Shown: piece by piece, positions 54,949-63,813 of the stretch
Position numbering within the stretch: the stretch's first letter is position 1
Layout: each line of letters begins with the position of its first letter
Source of the DNA: PZPK01 sp965230795
GTDB lineage: Bacteria; Pseudomonadota; Gammaproteobacteria; Pseudomonadales; Oleiphilaceae
Direction: 5' to 3'
DNA: 64,000 nucleotides
Assembly: GCA_965230795.1 (NCBI GenBank)
Contig: OZ246020.1
Location: 1,302,001-1,366,000 of the forward strand
Translations under genes and position numbers: made by a program
Notes under the pieces: generated by a model
The model's input: only the letters and a program-made list of their open reading frames with translations
Database searches by the model: none
What the model was told of the DNA's origin: nothing

Positions 54949-55126
54949 TTTTTTCTCTCTCTGTCTCGCTCAATGTACGCTTCTCGATCTCATCATCCTG
55001 AAACGGCAGGTTGGATGCATCATCAAAGTCCTTTTTCTTCTTGCTGTTGAAAGCCCACAGGCAAATGCCGACGAATACAATCATCACAAGAATGGTGGAC
55101 AGACCTCGAAGCGTATTGATATCCAT
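54941..55126 (-). CDS. ccoQ: cbb3 oxidase subunit CcoQ
   Basis: 61 residues. One transmembrane helix (TILVMIVFVGICLWAFNS), then a lysine-rich and acidic tail with DDASNLPFQDDE, typical of CcoQ (FixQ). Stabilises the complex. Overlaps ccoP, 11 bases after ccoO. Confidence 0.95.
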   Translation of the reverse strand: MDINTLRGLSTILVMIVFVGICLWAFNSKKKKDFDDASNLPFQDDEIEKRTLSETEREKND

Positions 55127-55137
55127 AGTTGCGGCTC

Positions 55138-55743
55138 TTACTTGTTGCTTAGAACAGTGCCGAGTTGCTGTAAATAGGCCACCAGAGCCTCGATCTCCAT
55201 TTTGCCTTTGACTGCATCCGCAGCGCCGGCAATGTCTTCATCCGTATAGGGAACGCCGACGGCACGCAGTGCCTTCATTCGTTCCGGTGTCAGCTTGTGA
55301 TCGATCTTGGTGGTAAACAACCACGGGTATGAAGGCATTTTGGATTCCGGTACCACATTGCGCGGGTTGTACAGGTGAGCACGGTGCCAGTCGTCACTGT
55401 AGCGGCCGCCAACGCGAGCCAGATCGGGACCGGTACGTTTGGAACCCCAGAGGAAAGGGTGCTCGTAGACATGTTCACCGGCAACAGAATAGTGGCCATA
55501 GCGTTCGGTCTCTGCACGGAACGGACGAATCATTTGCGTGTGACAGACGTTACAGCCTTCCCGAATGTAAATATCACGACCTTCCAGTTGCAAAGCCGTG
55601 TGTGGCTTGAGTCCTTCGATGGGCTCATGCATGTCCTTATGGAAGAAAAGCGGGACCACTTCCACCAGAAAGCCAAAGCTGATCGCGATTACGATCAGAG
55701 GGATCATCAAGCCTAGATTTTTTTCGATTATTTCATGATTCAT
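55138..55743 (-). CDS. ccoO: cbb3 oxidase monoheme subunit CcoO
   Basis: 201 residues. An N-terminal membrane anchor (LMIPLIVIAISFGFLVEVVPLFF, given in part as LIVIAISFGFLVEV) precedes one c-type heme site CNVCH in REGCNVCHTQMIRPF. An axial methionine is in SKMPSYPWL. Essential partner of CcoN. Length is standard. 11 bases from ccoN. Confidence 0.97.
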   Translation of the reverse strand: MNHEIIEKNLGLMIPLIVIAISFGFLVEVVPLFFHKDMHEPIEGLKPHTALQLEGRDIYIREGCNVCHTQMIRPFRAETERYGHYSVAGEHVYEHPFLWGSKRTGPDLARVGGRYSDDWHRAHLYNPRNVVPESKMPSYPWLFTTKIDHKLTPERMKALRAVGVPYTDEDIAGAADAVKGKMEIEALVAYLQQLGTVLSNK

Positions 55744-55754
55744 TGAGTTTACTC

Positions 55755-57182
55755 CTAGGCCGCTTCAGCAACAGTATCCAGGGCAGTCGCCTGCTTTTGT
55801 TTGATCGTAAGCCATACGTTAACCGCCATGATTAACATACCGAACAGGAAGATGCCTCCGCCGATCAGACGCACAAGGTAGCCCAGATGACTGGCTTCCA
55901 ACGACTCAACAAAGCTGTAGGTCAGGGTGCCGTCCTGGTTAACCGCGCGCCACATCAGGCCTTGCATGATGCCGTTTACCCACATGGCTGCGATATACAG
56001 AACCGTGCCGGCTGTGGCCAGCCAGAAGTGCAGGTTAATCATGGAGGTGCTGTACATTTCTTTGACAGCGAAGAGCTTTGGAATCAGGTGATAGATCGCG
56101 CCGATGGAAATCATCGCAACCCAGCCCAGAGCGCCGGAGTGAACGTGACCGATAGTCCAGTCTGTGTTGTGGGACAGAGCGTTAACAGTCTTGATGGACA
56201 TCATCGGGCCTTCAAAGGTAGACATACCGTAGAAAGACAGGGAAACCACCAGAAAGCGCAGGATAGGGTCCGTACGCAGTTTGTGCCAGGCGCCAGACAG
56301 GGTCATCATACCGTTGATCATGCCGCCCCAGGAAGGAGCCAGCAGGATCAGGGACATAATCATGCCAGCGCTTTGTGCCCAGTCAGGCAGCGCGCTGTAG
56401 TGCAGGTGGTGACCACCGGCCCACACGTAAAGCGAAATCAGAGCCCAGAAGTGGACGATGGACAGACGGTATGAGTAAACCGGACGGTCTGCCTGCTTGG
56501 GTACGAAGTAGTACATCATGCCCAGGAAGCCTGCTGTCAGGAAGAAGCCCACCGCATTGTGGCCGTACCACCATTGCATCATGGCATCGACGGTACCGGG
56601 ATAAATTGAGTAGGACTTCAGGAAGGTAACGGGTACTGCCAGGTTATTACCGATATGGAGCACAGCTACCGTGATAATGAACGCGCCATAGAACCAGTTT
56701 GCAACGTAGATGTGCTTGGTCTTTCGTTTGCTAATGGTACCGAAGAATACGATGGCGTAGGCAACCCAGACGATGGTGATCAGAATATCGATTGGCCATT
56801 CCAGCTCAGCATACTCTTTGGAGCTGGTGTAACCCAGCGGCAGGGTAATGACGGCAGCAACGATGACAGCTTGCCAGCCCCAGAACACGAAGGATGCCAG
56901 GGAATCAGAGATCAACCTTGCCTGACAGGTTCGTTGAACCACATAAAAAGAGGTAGCGAAGAGTGCACTTCCGCCGAAAGCAAAGATAACTGCATTGGTA
57001 TGCAGGGGACGGATACGGCCAAAGCTTAACCACGGCGTATCGAAATTCAGCTCAGGCCAGACCAGCTGTGCGGCAATAAAAACGCCAGCGGCCATGCCGA
57101 CGATGCCCCAGACAACGGTCATTATCGCGAATTGACGCACGACCTTATAGTTGTAGGTAATTTGATTGATCTCTTTGCTCAT
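55755..57182 (-). CDS. ccoN: cbb3 oxidase catalytic subunit CcoN
   Basis: 475 residues with twelve membrane helices, C-family heme-copper oxidase subunit I. The heme ligand is in RPLHTNAVIFAFGG. Copper and heme histidines are in SIVHFWALISLYVW, GGHHLHY and IGHVHSGALGW. It reduces oxygen at high affinity while pumping protons. Leader gene of ccoNOQP, with an ANR/FNR site upstream. Confidence 0.97.
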   Translation of the reverse strand: MSKEINQITYNYKVVRQFAIMTVVWGIVGMAAGVFIAAQLVWPELNFDTPWLSFGRIRPLHTNAVIFAFGGSALFATSFYVVQRTCQARLISDSLASFVFWGWQAVIVAAVITLPLGYTSSKEYAELEWPIDILITIVWVAYAIVFFGTISKRKTKHIYVANWFYGAFIITVAVLHIGNNLAVPVTFLKSYSIYPGTVDAMMQWWYGHNAVGFFLTAGFLGMMYYFVPKQADRPVYSYRLSIVHFWALISLYVWAGGHHLHYSALPDWAQSAGMIMSLILLAPSWGGMINGMMTLSGAWHKLRTDPILRFLVVSLSFYGMSTFEGPMMSIKTVNALSHNTDWTIGHVHSGALGWVAMISIGAIYHLIPKLFAVKEMYSTSMINLHFWLATAGTVLYIAAMWVNGIMQGLMWRAVNQDGTLTYSFVESLEASHLGYLVRLIGGGIFLFGMLIMAVNVWLTIKQKQATALDTVAEAA

Positions 57183-57371
57183 CGTTGAAGATCCATTGGT
57201 TAGTTCATTTGAAACTCAAGTGCACCCGGGCGCAGCTGAAGAAGGCATCAAATCGGTTGATGATAAAGACAGTCAGAATGACTGCAATAGGAGCAATTTA
57301 GCTCGCCAACAGCAGCAGCGCGCGAAGAATACTGATTGAATTTAGTAAAATCAACCAAACTCGAAACTAAA

Positions 57372-57385
57372 TTGATGTAGCTCAA
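57372..57385 (-). promoter_or_regulatory. ANR/FNR box upstream of ccoN
   Basis: TTGATGTAGCTCAA matches TTGAT-N4-ATCAA in nine of ten positions. On the minus strand a -10-like TTTACT lies about 30 bases from its centre, as in class II FNR promoters. The start would be about 155 bases before the ccoN ATG. Fits oxygen-limited induction known for cbb3 oxidases. Confidence 0.6.
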
Positions 57386-57557
57386 CAGTGTAGTCAAGGG
57401 AGTGCAAAGCTGCATAAAAAATATGCAGTTAGTGGTAGCTCATCGTGACAATCGGGATAGGGAATGATCGGTTTGGTAAAGACGATGCAGATAAAGCAAA
57501 AGTAGAAAACAGAGATAGGGAGTCTTGTGGGTGGGTAGCAGTGTTTGCGGTCGATGG

Positions 57558-57593
57558 GAGAGGCATGCGTGGCGTTGCCGCTCTATGCCTCTC
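57558..57593. repeat. Inverted repeat downstream of the monooxygenase-like gene
   Basis: Arms GAGAGGCAT and ATGCCTCTC (9 bp, perfect), with an inner GTGGC/GCCGC stem. No T-tract on either side, so not a standard intrinsic terminator. Just past the stop of the gene at 57609. Confidence 0.7.
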
Positions 57594-57608
57594 ACGAAGT
57601 TCCGTGAA

Positions 57609-57893
57609 TTATGGATTTTCCAGCAGCGTAATGGTTTCTTCACGCTCCAGCATCAGATTCATTTGCTGCATCAGCTCTTTGCGTTCCGGGGATTCTTCCC
57701 ATTGCTGCCATTCGGCCAGGCTGCGCCACTTGCACAGTAGCACCCGGTGTCTCGGGTTTTTGACATCTTTAAGTGATTCGCCGGAGATAAATCCCGGAGC
57801 AACGACTGAGCGCTGCAGGATTTTTGCGGCCATTTCCTCGTAATTCGCTTCCAGCGTTTCTGCAATGATGCGATCAATAATTATGCGTATCAT
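57609..57893 (-). CDS. Antibiotic biosynthesis monooxygenase-like (ABM) protein
   Basis: 94 residues with the dimeric ferredoxin-like ABM fold pattern: MIRIIIDRIIAETLE, then RHRVLLCKWRSLAEWQQWEESPERKEL given here in part as LCKWRSLAEWQQWEES. Members oxidise quinols or degrade heme, or have unknown roles. No cofactor residues can be assigned. It lies on the far side of the ccoN control region; tusA is divergent. Confidence 0.7.
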   Translation of the reverse strand: MIRIIIDRIIAETLEANYEEMAAKILQRSVVAPGFISGESLKDVKNPRHRVLLCKWRSLAEWQQWEESPERKELMQQMNLMLEREETITLLENP

Positions 57894-58113
57894 AGGTTTT
57901 CCGTCTGTTTTTGGTTACACTCACCGCCGCAATGATCCAGCGCTGCGTGGACGTAATGCGGACGGCACTTCAAAGGCATATTGTTTTTAGCATAGTTCAG
58001 ATTGTCGCAATGTCTGGTAAATCCCTTGCCATTTTTTTCGAGGTGAGTGTAGACAGAATGTCCTGCCTGCATCACACCTTTTTCTTCATCTTACCAGGAG
58101 TCATTTTGCTCAT

Positions 58114-58350
58114 ATGACAGCGCCGGAGTATCAACATTTACTTGAAACTCAGGGTTTGTATTGCCCTGAACCGGTCATGATGTTGCATTCCAAGGTTGCC
58201 GACATGGCCGCGGGGGAAGTGGTAAAGGTCGTGGCGACCGATCCGGCCACTCAGAGGGATATTCCCCAGTTCTGTCGTTTTCTCGGGCATGAGCTGCTCT
58301 TGGAAGAAGTGCTTGATCAAACCTTCGTCTACTTTATTCGCAAGTCCTGA
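58114..58350 (+). CDS. tusA: Sulfur carrier protein TusA
   Basis: 78 residues. The sulfur-accepting cysteine is C17 in GLYCPEPVMMLH, the C-P-x-P signature. TusA passes sulfur from IscS toward tRNA 2-thiouridine and other pathways. Start ATG 58114; length matches E. coli (81). The window also holds ttcA, a separate tRNA thiolation enzyme. Confidence 0.95.
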   Translation: MTAPEYQHLLETQGLYCPEPVMMLHSKVADMAAGEVVKVVATDPATQRDIPQFCRFLGHELLLEEVLDQTFVYFIRKS

Positions 58351-58388
58351 CGCAAGCGAAAACGTAATTGCTGTTTTCAGTCTGTGCT

Positions 58389-59177
58389 TTACTTCGAGCG
58401 CATATTCAGCAATCCGGCTGTCACAATAAACAGACAGCCCAATAGCGTTGCGGTTGTCAGCGCTTCCTGCCAGATAAGCCATCCCATCAGCGACGAGAAT
58501 ACCAGTGAGGTATAGGTGAATTGTCCGATCTTTCCGGCGGAGACCCTTCGGTAGGCGGCAGTGATCAGCAATTGTCCGACCGTCGCGACGCCAGCCAGCA
58601 GAGCAAGCCAGAGATAGTGATGGGCTTGCAGTGATACCCAGCTGTTATAAGCAAAAGGTGCTGAGCACAAGGAAGCGAATACGCTGAAGTAAAACACGAT
58701 GCGCAGGCTGGGTTCGGTGTGACGCATGCGCCGAATGCAGACTTTCGCAAACGCTGCCAGCAAGGCACCCAATAATCCGATGGCGACCATATCCAGAGCC
58801 TGTAGTCCTCGGGTTGCCGGATCGACAATGCAGATAACGCCCACGAAGCCGAGCGCTATTGCGAACAGGGTCTGGATACTGGATCGCTCGCGCAGCCAAA
58901 GTAATGCCACCAGAGGTATAAAGAAGGGCGTCGTCAGTTTGAGTAATATCGCCTCGGTAAACTGCATCTTGCCGAGGATATAAAAGAAGCAGCTCATGGC
59001 ACTTACGCCAATAGCACCGCGCAATAGATGAAAGCCCAGCTCGCTGGTTTTGAATCCGGCAAGTCCCTGGCGCCAGAAAATAAGAGGCGTCAGCAGCAAA
59101 AACGCGAAAGCGTTTCTGAAAAATACAATCAGTTCGTTAGGTAAGGAGTCCGACAGGTGCTTGATGATTGCGCCCAT
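58389..59177 (-). CDS. DMT/EamA-family transporter, start probably further upstream
   Basis: 262 residues from ATG 59177. Two EamA repeats with about nine remaining helices, for example FILGKMQFTEAILLKL-like and VATVGQLLITAAYRRV. The ATG falls inside the first helix. The same frame continues upstream without stop to 59264 and encodes SPLTSPYHRAIAAVIAG and ELCFAIMGAIIKHL, a normal N-terminus with the full first helix. No ATG, GTG or TTG lies in that stretch; ATT 59249, ATT 59252, ATA 59258 or CTG 59240 would have to initiate. Substrate unknown. Convergent with tusA. Confidence 0.85.
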   Translation of the reverse strand: MGAIIKHLSDSLPNELIVFFRNAFAFLLLTPLIFWRQGLAGFKTSELGFHLLRGAIGVSAMSCFFYILGKMQFTEAILLKLTTPFFIPLVALLWLRERSSIQTLFAIALGFVGVICIVDPATRGLQALDMVAIGLLGALLAAFAKVCIRRMRHTEPSLRIVFYFSVFASLCSAPFAYNSWVSLQAHHYLWLALLAGVATVGQLLITAAYRRVSAGKIGQFTYTSLVFSSLMGWLIWQEALTTATLLGCLFIVTAGLLNMRSK

Positions 59178-59341
59178 GATTGCGAAGCAAAGCTCACCGG
59201 CGATAACCGCAGCGATAGCTCGATGGTAGGGTGAAGTCAGTGGGGAAATAATAAGTATCCGGAATCAGGATATGTCGCTACACGTCAGGGATTTCGCACG
59301 CGTTCAAGGCTACGCTATATTGCCTGCTGATGTACCCGGGG

Positions 59342-61222
59342 TCAAGAATCGGAGGCCAGAGCCTGTGCCAGTCTTGCTTCGAAATCAGATGCCGTGACTT
59401 CGCCGACGATGCGCAGATTGCTCAGTTCTTCGCCCTGGCTGTTAAAGAACAGAATGGAAGGGGGGCCAAACAAGCCAAATTGATTCAGCAGCGCCTGGTT
59501 TTCACGGGAGTTCTCAGTCACATCGGCTTTGATCAGATTCATTTGTGCCATTTTGCTGGCGACACCGGGAAGTGGAAAGACCTGGTTCTCCATGACTTTA
59601 CAGCTGATACACCAATCCGCGTAGAAATCGACCAGGCTTGGTTGGCCCGGATTACCCGGGGTAGCCAGCGCAGTTTGGAGTTGTTGTGGCGAGCCGATAA
59701 CACGAAAAGCCTGTTCAGTTTTGGTGGTGTCTACCGTCACCTCTCCCTGGGAACGGGTCAATGATTCCAGCGGTGCCAGCGGATTTTTGCTACCGCTCGC
59801 GGCGCCTATTAATAGCAGTGCAGCATACAAAGCTAGCAACAACCCCAGTCCTTTGGCCAGACGGGGCCAGCCGGATTGGGCGGCTTCAAAGGCGCCCATT
59901 TGCGTGGCACTCAGCCCCGCCAGCAGAGCCCAAAGCAATAAACTGATTTCGCCCGGCAGAACACGACTGAGCAGCCAGATGGCTACGGCAATCAGCATGA
60001 CGCCAAAAAATGCCTTAACGATATCCATCCATTTACCCGCCTTTGGAAACAGCTTACCTCCACCAACAGCGATGATGATCAACGGCACACCCATTCCCAG
60101 TCCCAGAGCAAACAGGGACAGACCACCTATCACAGCGTCTGCTGTGGCACTGATATATAGCAGCGCGCCAGCGAGGGGCGCCGAGACACAAGGTGACACC
60201 ACCAGAGCCGATAGTGCACCAATCAGGAAGACGCTGGTAACCTGTCCGCCGTTTAAATTCTGGCTGGTCTGATTCAGGCGGTCACGAATGAACGCGGGAA
60301 GTTGCAGCTCATACAATCCAAACATGGCCAGCGCCAGGGCTACAAAAACCGCTGCAAAAATACTCAGAATCCATGGGTCCTGCAGTGCGGCCTGAACATT
60401 GGCGCCTGCGCCGAGCATGCCTGTTACAACACCCGCAATCGCGTAAGTGATCGCCATGCCTAACACATAGGTGATGGACAGCATAAGCGACTTGGCAACG
60501 GTTGGCTGCTTCTGACCCGCGATAATACTGGTAATAATGGGGATCATCGGAAACACACAAGGCGTAAATGTCAGTCCCAGCCCGAGCAAAAAGAAAATGC
60601 CCACGATCATCGGCAGGCTGCTGTCCTGAATAAAACCGAAGACGCCGGCTGCGTTGTCCAATGACGGTGCTGTTGTAGCCGGCAATGCTGTCTTGCCGGC
60701 AGGCGGTGGTGTCACCTCAGGCTTGTCGATTGCTGTTGTCGGAGTAGATGATGCCGCTCTTTCGGTATCACCGGCGACGGGCAGATACAGGATAAACTGA
60801 TGTTTGGGAGGGTAGCACAGCCCGGCTTCTGCACAGCCCTGATAGGTGATTTTCAGCTCCGCATCTTCGACGCCTGCAGGCAGGTTAACCGGAAGAAAGG
60901 CTTCCAATTCATGGTGAATAACATGGACCTCTCCAAAGTAGGGGTCCTGTTTGGCTTTACCTGTGGTGGAGTATGTGACCTCTCCCAGAGTGACGCCTTC
61001 GGTTTCACTGCGGAATTTGAAGCGTTCGAGATACAGATAGTAATCATCCGCGATCTTCCAGTGCAGGCGCACACCGTTTTCAACAATGTCGCTGCTAAAC
61101 TGAAAGGCCTCGTCAACCTTCAGAAACTCCGGAGCTTCAATGCTGTCTGCCAGATTGGCCTGACTGCCCAAGCTGGTGATAGTAAGAAAAATTAGGGTCA
61201 GCAGGGGAAACAGGCGAGTCAT
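59342..61222 (-). CDS. dsbD: Thiol:disulfide interchange protein DsbD
   Basis: 626 residues. Signal peptide (FPLLTLIFLTITSLGSQA), periplasmic alpha domain with C130 and C136 in CAEAGLCYPPKH, and a membrane domain with the cysteine pair in FTPCVFPM and SPCVSAPLAG. The C-terminal thioredoxin domain has CxxC in DWCISCKVM. It carries reducing power from cytoplasmic thioredoxin to DsbC and to cytochrome c maturation, matching the many c-type hemes of the cco genes. The frame is open to 61378, but ATG 61222 directly precedes the signal peptide. Confidence 0.95.
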   Translation of the reverse strand: MTRLFPLLTLIFLTITSLGSQANLADSIEAPEFLKVDEAFQFSSDIVENGVRLHWKIADDYYLYLERFKFRSETEGVTLGEVTYSTTGKAKQDPYFGEVHVIHHELEAFLPVNLPAGVEDAELKITYQGCAEAGLCYPPKHQFILYLPVAGDTERAASSTPTTAIDKPEVTPPPAGKTALPATTAPSLDNAAGVFGFIQDSSLPMIVGIFFLLGLGLTFTPCVFPMIPIITSIIAGQKQPTVAKSLMLSITYVLGMAITYAIAGVVTGMLGAGANVQAALQDPWILSIFAAVFVALALAMFGLYELQLPAFIRDRLNQTSQNLNGGQVTSVFLIGALSALVVSPCVSAPLAGALLYISATADAVIGGLSLFALGLGMGVPLIIIAVGGGKLFPKAGKWMDIVKAFFGVMLIAVAIWLLSRVLPGEISLLLWALLAGLSATQMGAFEAAQSGWPRLAKGLGLLLALYAALLLIGAASGSKNPLAPLESLTRSQGEVTVDTTKTEQAFRVIGSPQQLQTALATPGNPGQPSLVDFYADWCISCKVMENQVFPLPGVASKMAQMNLIKADVTENSRENQALLNQFGLFGPPSILFFNSQGEELSNLRIVGEVTASDFEARLAQALASDS

Positions 61223-61590
61223 GAGCGTCCGATATCTGTTGAGAAGTATATGTTGATTGCTTGAGTTAAACCTATGACTACAATGTAGACAAAAGGTGCC
61301 ATAGGAGGTGTGAAGTATTTCCGAATCCTTTGGCAGATTTGTGTCAATTAGTGACCGCAGCGAGCTTTTGTGTATCATAGCCCCGCATTTTGCCGCCAGG
61401 CGCCTTAAGATTCACTGAAGAAGCTTCAGGACAGAGACGGTTGGCGCCGAGCAGGGCAGAGGAAAGCGCGGTGCCGGGACATTATAGATTGCCTCAGTTA
61501 TTTGCCTAGAGGCTTGGGATTACACTTCATTAATGGCTCTACTTCCCCTCTTGGGCCTGCCTTAAACACAGTCTGATATTCATTAATTCA
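61223..61590. other. Intergenic region between divergent dsbD and epmC
   Basis: No gene supported. It contains a 15-base palindrome CTGAAG-AAG-CTTCAG at 61415-61429. Promoter-like elements on each side are poor and I make no call. Confidence 0.5.
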
Positions 61591-62178
61591 ATGCCAAATC
61601 GAAACGCCGAATTTGTATTGCTCGACCCCAGAGTCTGGTGTGTCGATGAGTTGTCATCCGTATTCAACCGTTGTTTTCGCGACAGCGAACGCACCATTCT
61701 GCTTAGTGGTGCCAGTGAGCCTTTGTACCAGCCCGCCGCAGAGCCGGGAGACTATCACCGTATCTATTCAACCCGGGATTACTTCTCCAGTGCCTTACAT
61801 GAGATCAGCCATTGGTGCATTGCTGGCAAGGTGCGTCGTCAGCAGGTCGATTATGGCTACTGGTATGAGCCTGACGGGCGAGATGCATCACAGCAGCGTG
61901 AGTTCGAGCGGGTTGAAATCAAACCGCAGGCTTTGGAGTGGGTCTTCGCAGAAGTCTGCGGGTGTCGTTTTCGCCTGAGTGTGGATAATCTTGATCAACC
62001 GGAGGTCGGAGTCAGTGAGGCCTTCAAAATGAAAGTGGCGCATCAGGCACAACGATACTGGCAAGGTGAGCTGCCAGCACGAGCCGGCATTTTTGTTCAG
62101 GCGCTTTGGCAGACCTACCGCTCACACGACGGACCCATGTCCGGGTTTGACCCCTGCTTTGATGTGATGAGCTTGTGA
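61591..62178 (+). CDS. epmC: Elongation factor P hydroxylase EpmC
   Basis: 195 residues (YfcM family). The metal site is H70-E71-x-x-H74 in SALHEISHWCIAG, with AEVCGCRFRLSVDNL downstream. EpmC hydroxylates the beta-lysyl-modified lysine of EF-P. epmA, epmB and efp are not in this window. Located alone, before rhlB. Confidence 0.93.
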   Translation: MPNRNAEFVLLDPRVWCVDELSSVFNRCFRDSERTILLSGASEPLYQPAAEPGDYHRIYSTRDYFSSALHEISHWCIAGKVRRQQVDYGYWYEPDGRDASQQREFERVEIKPQALEWVFAEVCGCRFRLSVDNLDQPEVGVSEAFKMKVAHQAQRYWQGELPARAGIFVQALWQTYRSHDGPMSGFDPCFDVMSL

Positions 62179-62343
62179 CCGCTGGCATCGGTTATGGTGC
62201 CAGTCAAAGATCGCGGGTGAGTGAAAGTGCAGGGCGGGGCTTGCATGGATGCCCGAACGGGAATAAGCTCTGTGCACTTATTTCTGTGGTACACCCATAA
62301 TGATGGAACACAATGACGAAGCTCATAAGGCGCAGTTAAGTCT

Positions 62344-63756
62344 ATGTTAGGTCGACTCTTCGGTAAAAAAGGCCGAGATACTCATCCAAAAAAAGATTCC
62401 GGACAGGAATCCCAACCCAACCCTGCAAACGCTTCCTCGAAGTCACCCGTCCAAAAAAGTGGTGAATCCAGTGGCTCCGCTTCTCGCAGAGACAATCGCA
62501 CCGATAAACCTGCCGAGCCAGTGCGCAAAGTCAAAAAGCCCTGGCGGATTGAAGACTATCAGGTGCCTGAGGAAGAGGGAAAAACCCGCTTTCATGATCT
62601 GAATCTGGAGCTGGATCTCTTGCACGGAATTGCCGATCTGAAGTACCAGTACTGCAGTGAAATTCAGGCGGAGTCATTACCCTATACCCTGAAGGGTCAC
62701 GATGTTATCGGCAAAGCCCAGACTGGTACCGGTAAAACCGCAGCCTTTCTGATTACGATTATCAACGATCTTATGCGACGTCCCATTCCCGCTGAAGATC
62801 GATACGCCAGCGAACCGAGAGCGCTGATATTGGCGCCCACCCGTGAGTTGGCTCTGCAAATCGAAAAAGATGCCCGGGCACTGACCAAATATGTGGATAT
62901 GGCTGTGTATTCGGTGCTTGGTGGTATCGACTATCAGAAACAGCGTGAGCATGTACGCTCTGAAGTGATCGATCTGTTAGTCGCTACCCCCGGTCGCCTG
63001 ATTGATTTTCTGAACAGCAGTGACGTGTATCTGGATCAGCTGGATTTCCTGGTCATCGATGAAGCCGATCGTATGCTCGACATGGGATTTATTCCGGATG
63101 TGAAGCGCATACTCAGCCGCTGTTCGAAAGTGGATCAACGGCAAACCTTGATGTTCAGCGCCACCTTCAGTGAAGACGTGTTGAATTTGTCGAAACGCTG
63201 GACCACCAATCCGATTCACATAGAAATTGAGGCGGAGCAGCTTACAACGGAAAAAGTGGATCAAAAGATATTTATGGTGCCGGCTGATGAAAAACTGGAA
63301 ATCATCTGCCGCTACATCGAAGTGAACCGTGTTAACAAAGCGATTATTTTCGGCAACCGGCGTGATGAAACACGACGTCTCGAGTCGACACTGAAAGAAA
63401 AAGGTATTAAAGCTGCGTTGCTATCGGGTGAAGTGCCTCAGCCAAAGCGCATCCGTACTCTGGATCAATTCAAAAAAGGCCAGATTGAAATCCTGGTGGC
63501 AACCGATGTGGCGGGTCGCGGTATTCATGTGGACGGTGTCAGTCACGTCTTCAACTACAACCTGCCGGAAGATCCTGAAGACTACGTTCATCGAATTGGA
63601 CGCACTGGCCGGGCAGGCGAAACCGGGGTTTCCATTTCATTTGCCTGTGAAGATGACGCCTTTTTACTGCCGGAAATCGAAGAATATATCGGTATGAAAC
63701 TGAACTGTGAGTATCCTGACTACCTCCTGGACAAAAACAGCAAGGCATCAGATTGA
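62344..63756 (+). CDS. rhlB: DEAD-box ATP-dependent RNA helicase RhlB
   Basis: 470 residues. The first 75 are a polar lysine/serine-rich tail, probably disordered. The helicase core follows: Q-motif near YCSEIQAESLPY, Walker A AQTGTGKT, DEAD in VIDEADRML, SAT in FSATFSED, RGIH and HRIGRTGR. In E. coli RhlB unwinds RNA within the degradosome. The name is by position and similarity among DEAD-box proteins; another helicase of the family is possible. Not related to the rhamnosyltransferase also called RhlB. Confidence 0.85.
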   Translation: MLGRLFGKKGRDTHPKKDSGQESQPNPANASSKSPVQKSGESSGSASRRDNRTDKPAEPVRKVKKPWRIEDYQVPEEEGKTRFHDLNLELDLLHGIADLKYQYCSEIQAESLPYTLKGHDVIGKAQTGTGKTAAFLITIINDLMRRPIPAEDRYASEPRALILAPTRELALQIEKDARALTKYVDMAVYSVLGGIDYQKQREHVRSEVIDLLVATPGRLIDFLNSSDVYLDQLDFLVIDEADRMLDMGFIPDVKRILSRCSKVDQRQTLMFSATFSEDVLNLSKRWTTNPIHIEIEAEQLTTEKVDQKIFMVPADEKLEIICRYIEVNRVNKAIIFGNRRDETRRLESTLKEKGIKAALLSGEVPQPKRIRTLDQFKKGQIEILVATDVAGRGIHVDGVSHVFNYNLPEDPEDYVHRIGRTGRAGETGVSISFACEDDAFLLPEIEEYIGMKLNCEYPDYLLDKNSKASD

Positions 63757-63813
63757 CCCGGTGATCTGCAGCCATCAGTTGTCCGGAGTGATGATAAAAA
63801 TAATGGAAGCCTC

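Larger units (their letters stand above)
57183..57608. other. Intergenic region upstream of ccoN
   Basis: No gene supported. It contains the ANR/FNR box at 57372-57385 and, at the far end, the 57558-57593 inverted repeat. The minus strand between them is AT-rich and could hold the ccoN promoter. Confidence 0.6.

Noticed and set aside
59721..60272. Open frame of 183 codons antisense to dsbD
   Set aside because: Shadow of dsbD membrane-domain codons; no domain.
62344..63756. RhlB together with the RhlA-like gene as a rhamnolipid pathway
   Set aside because: This RhlB is a DEAD-box helicase (DEAD, SAT, HRIGRTGR motifs); the shared name is a coincidence of nomenclature.
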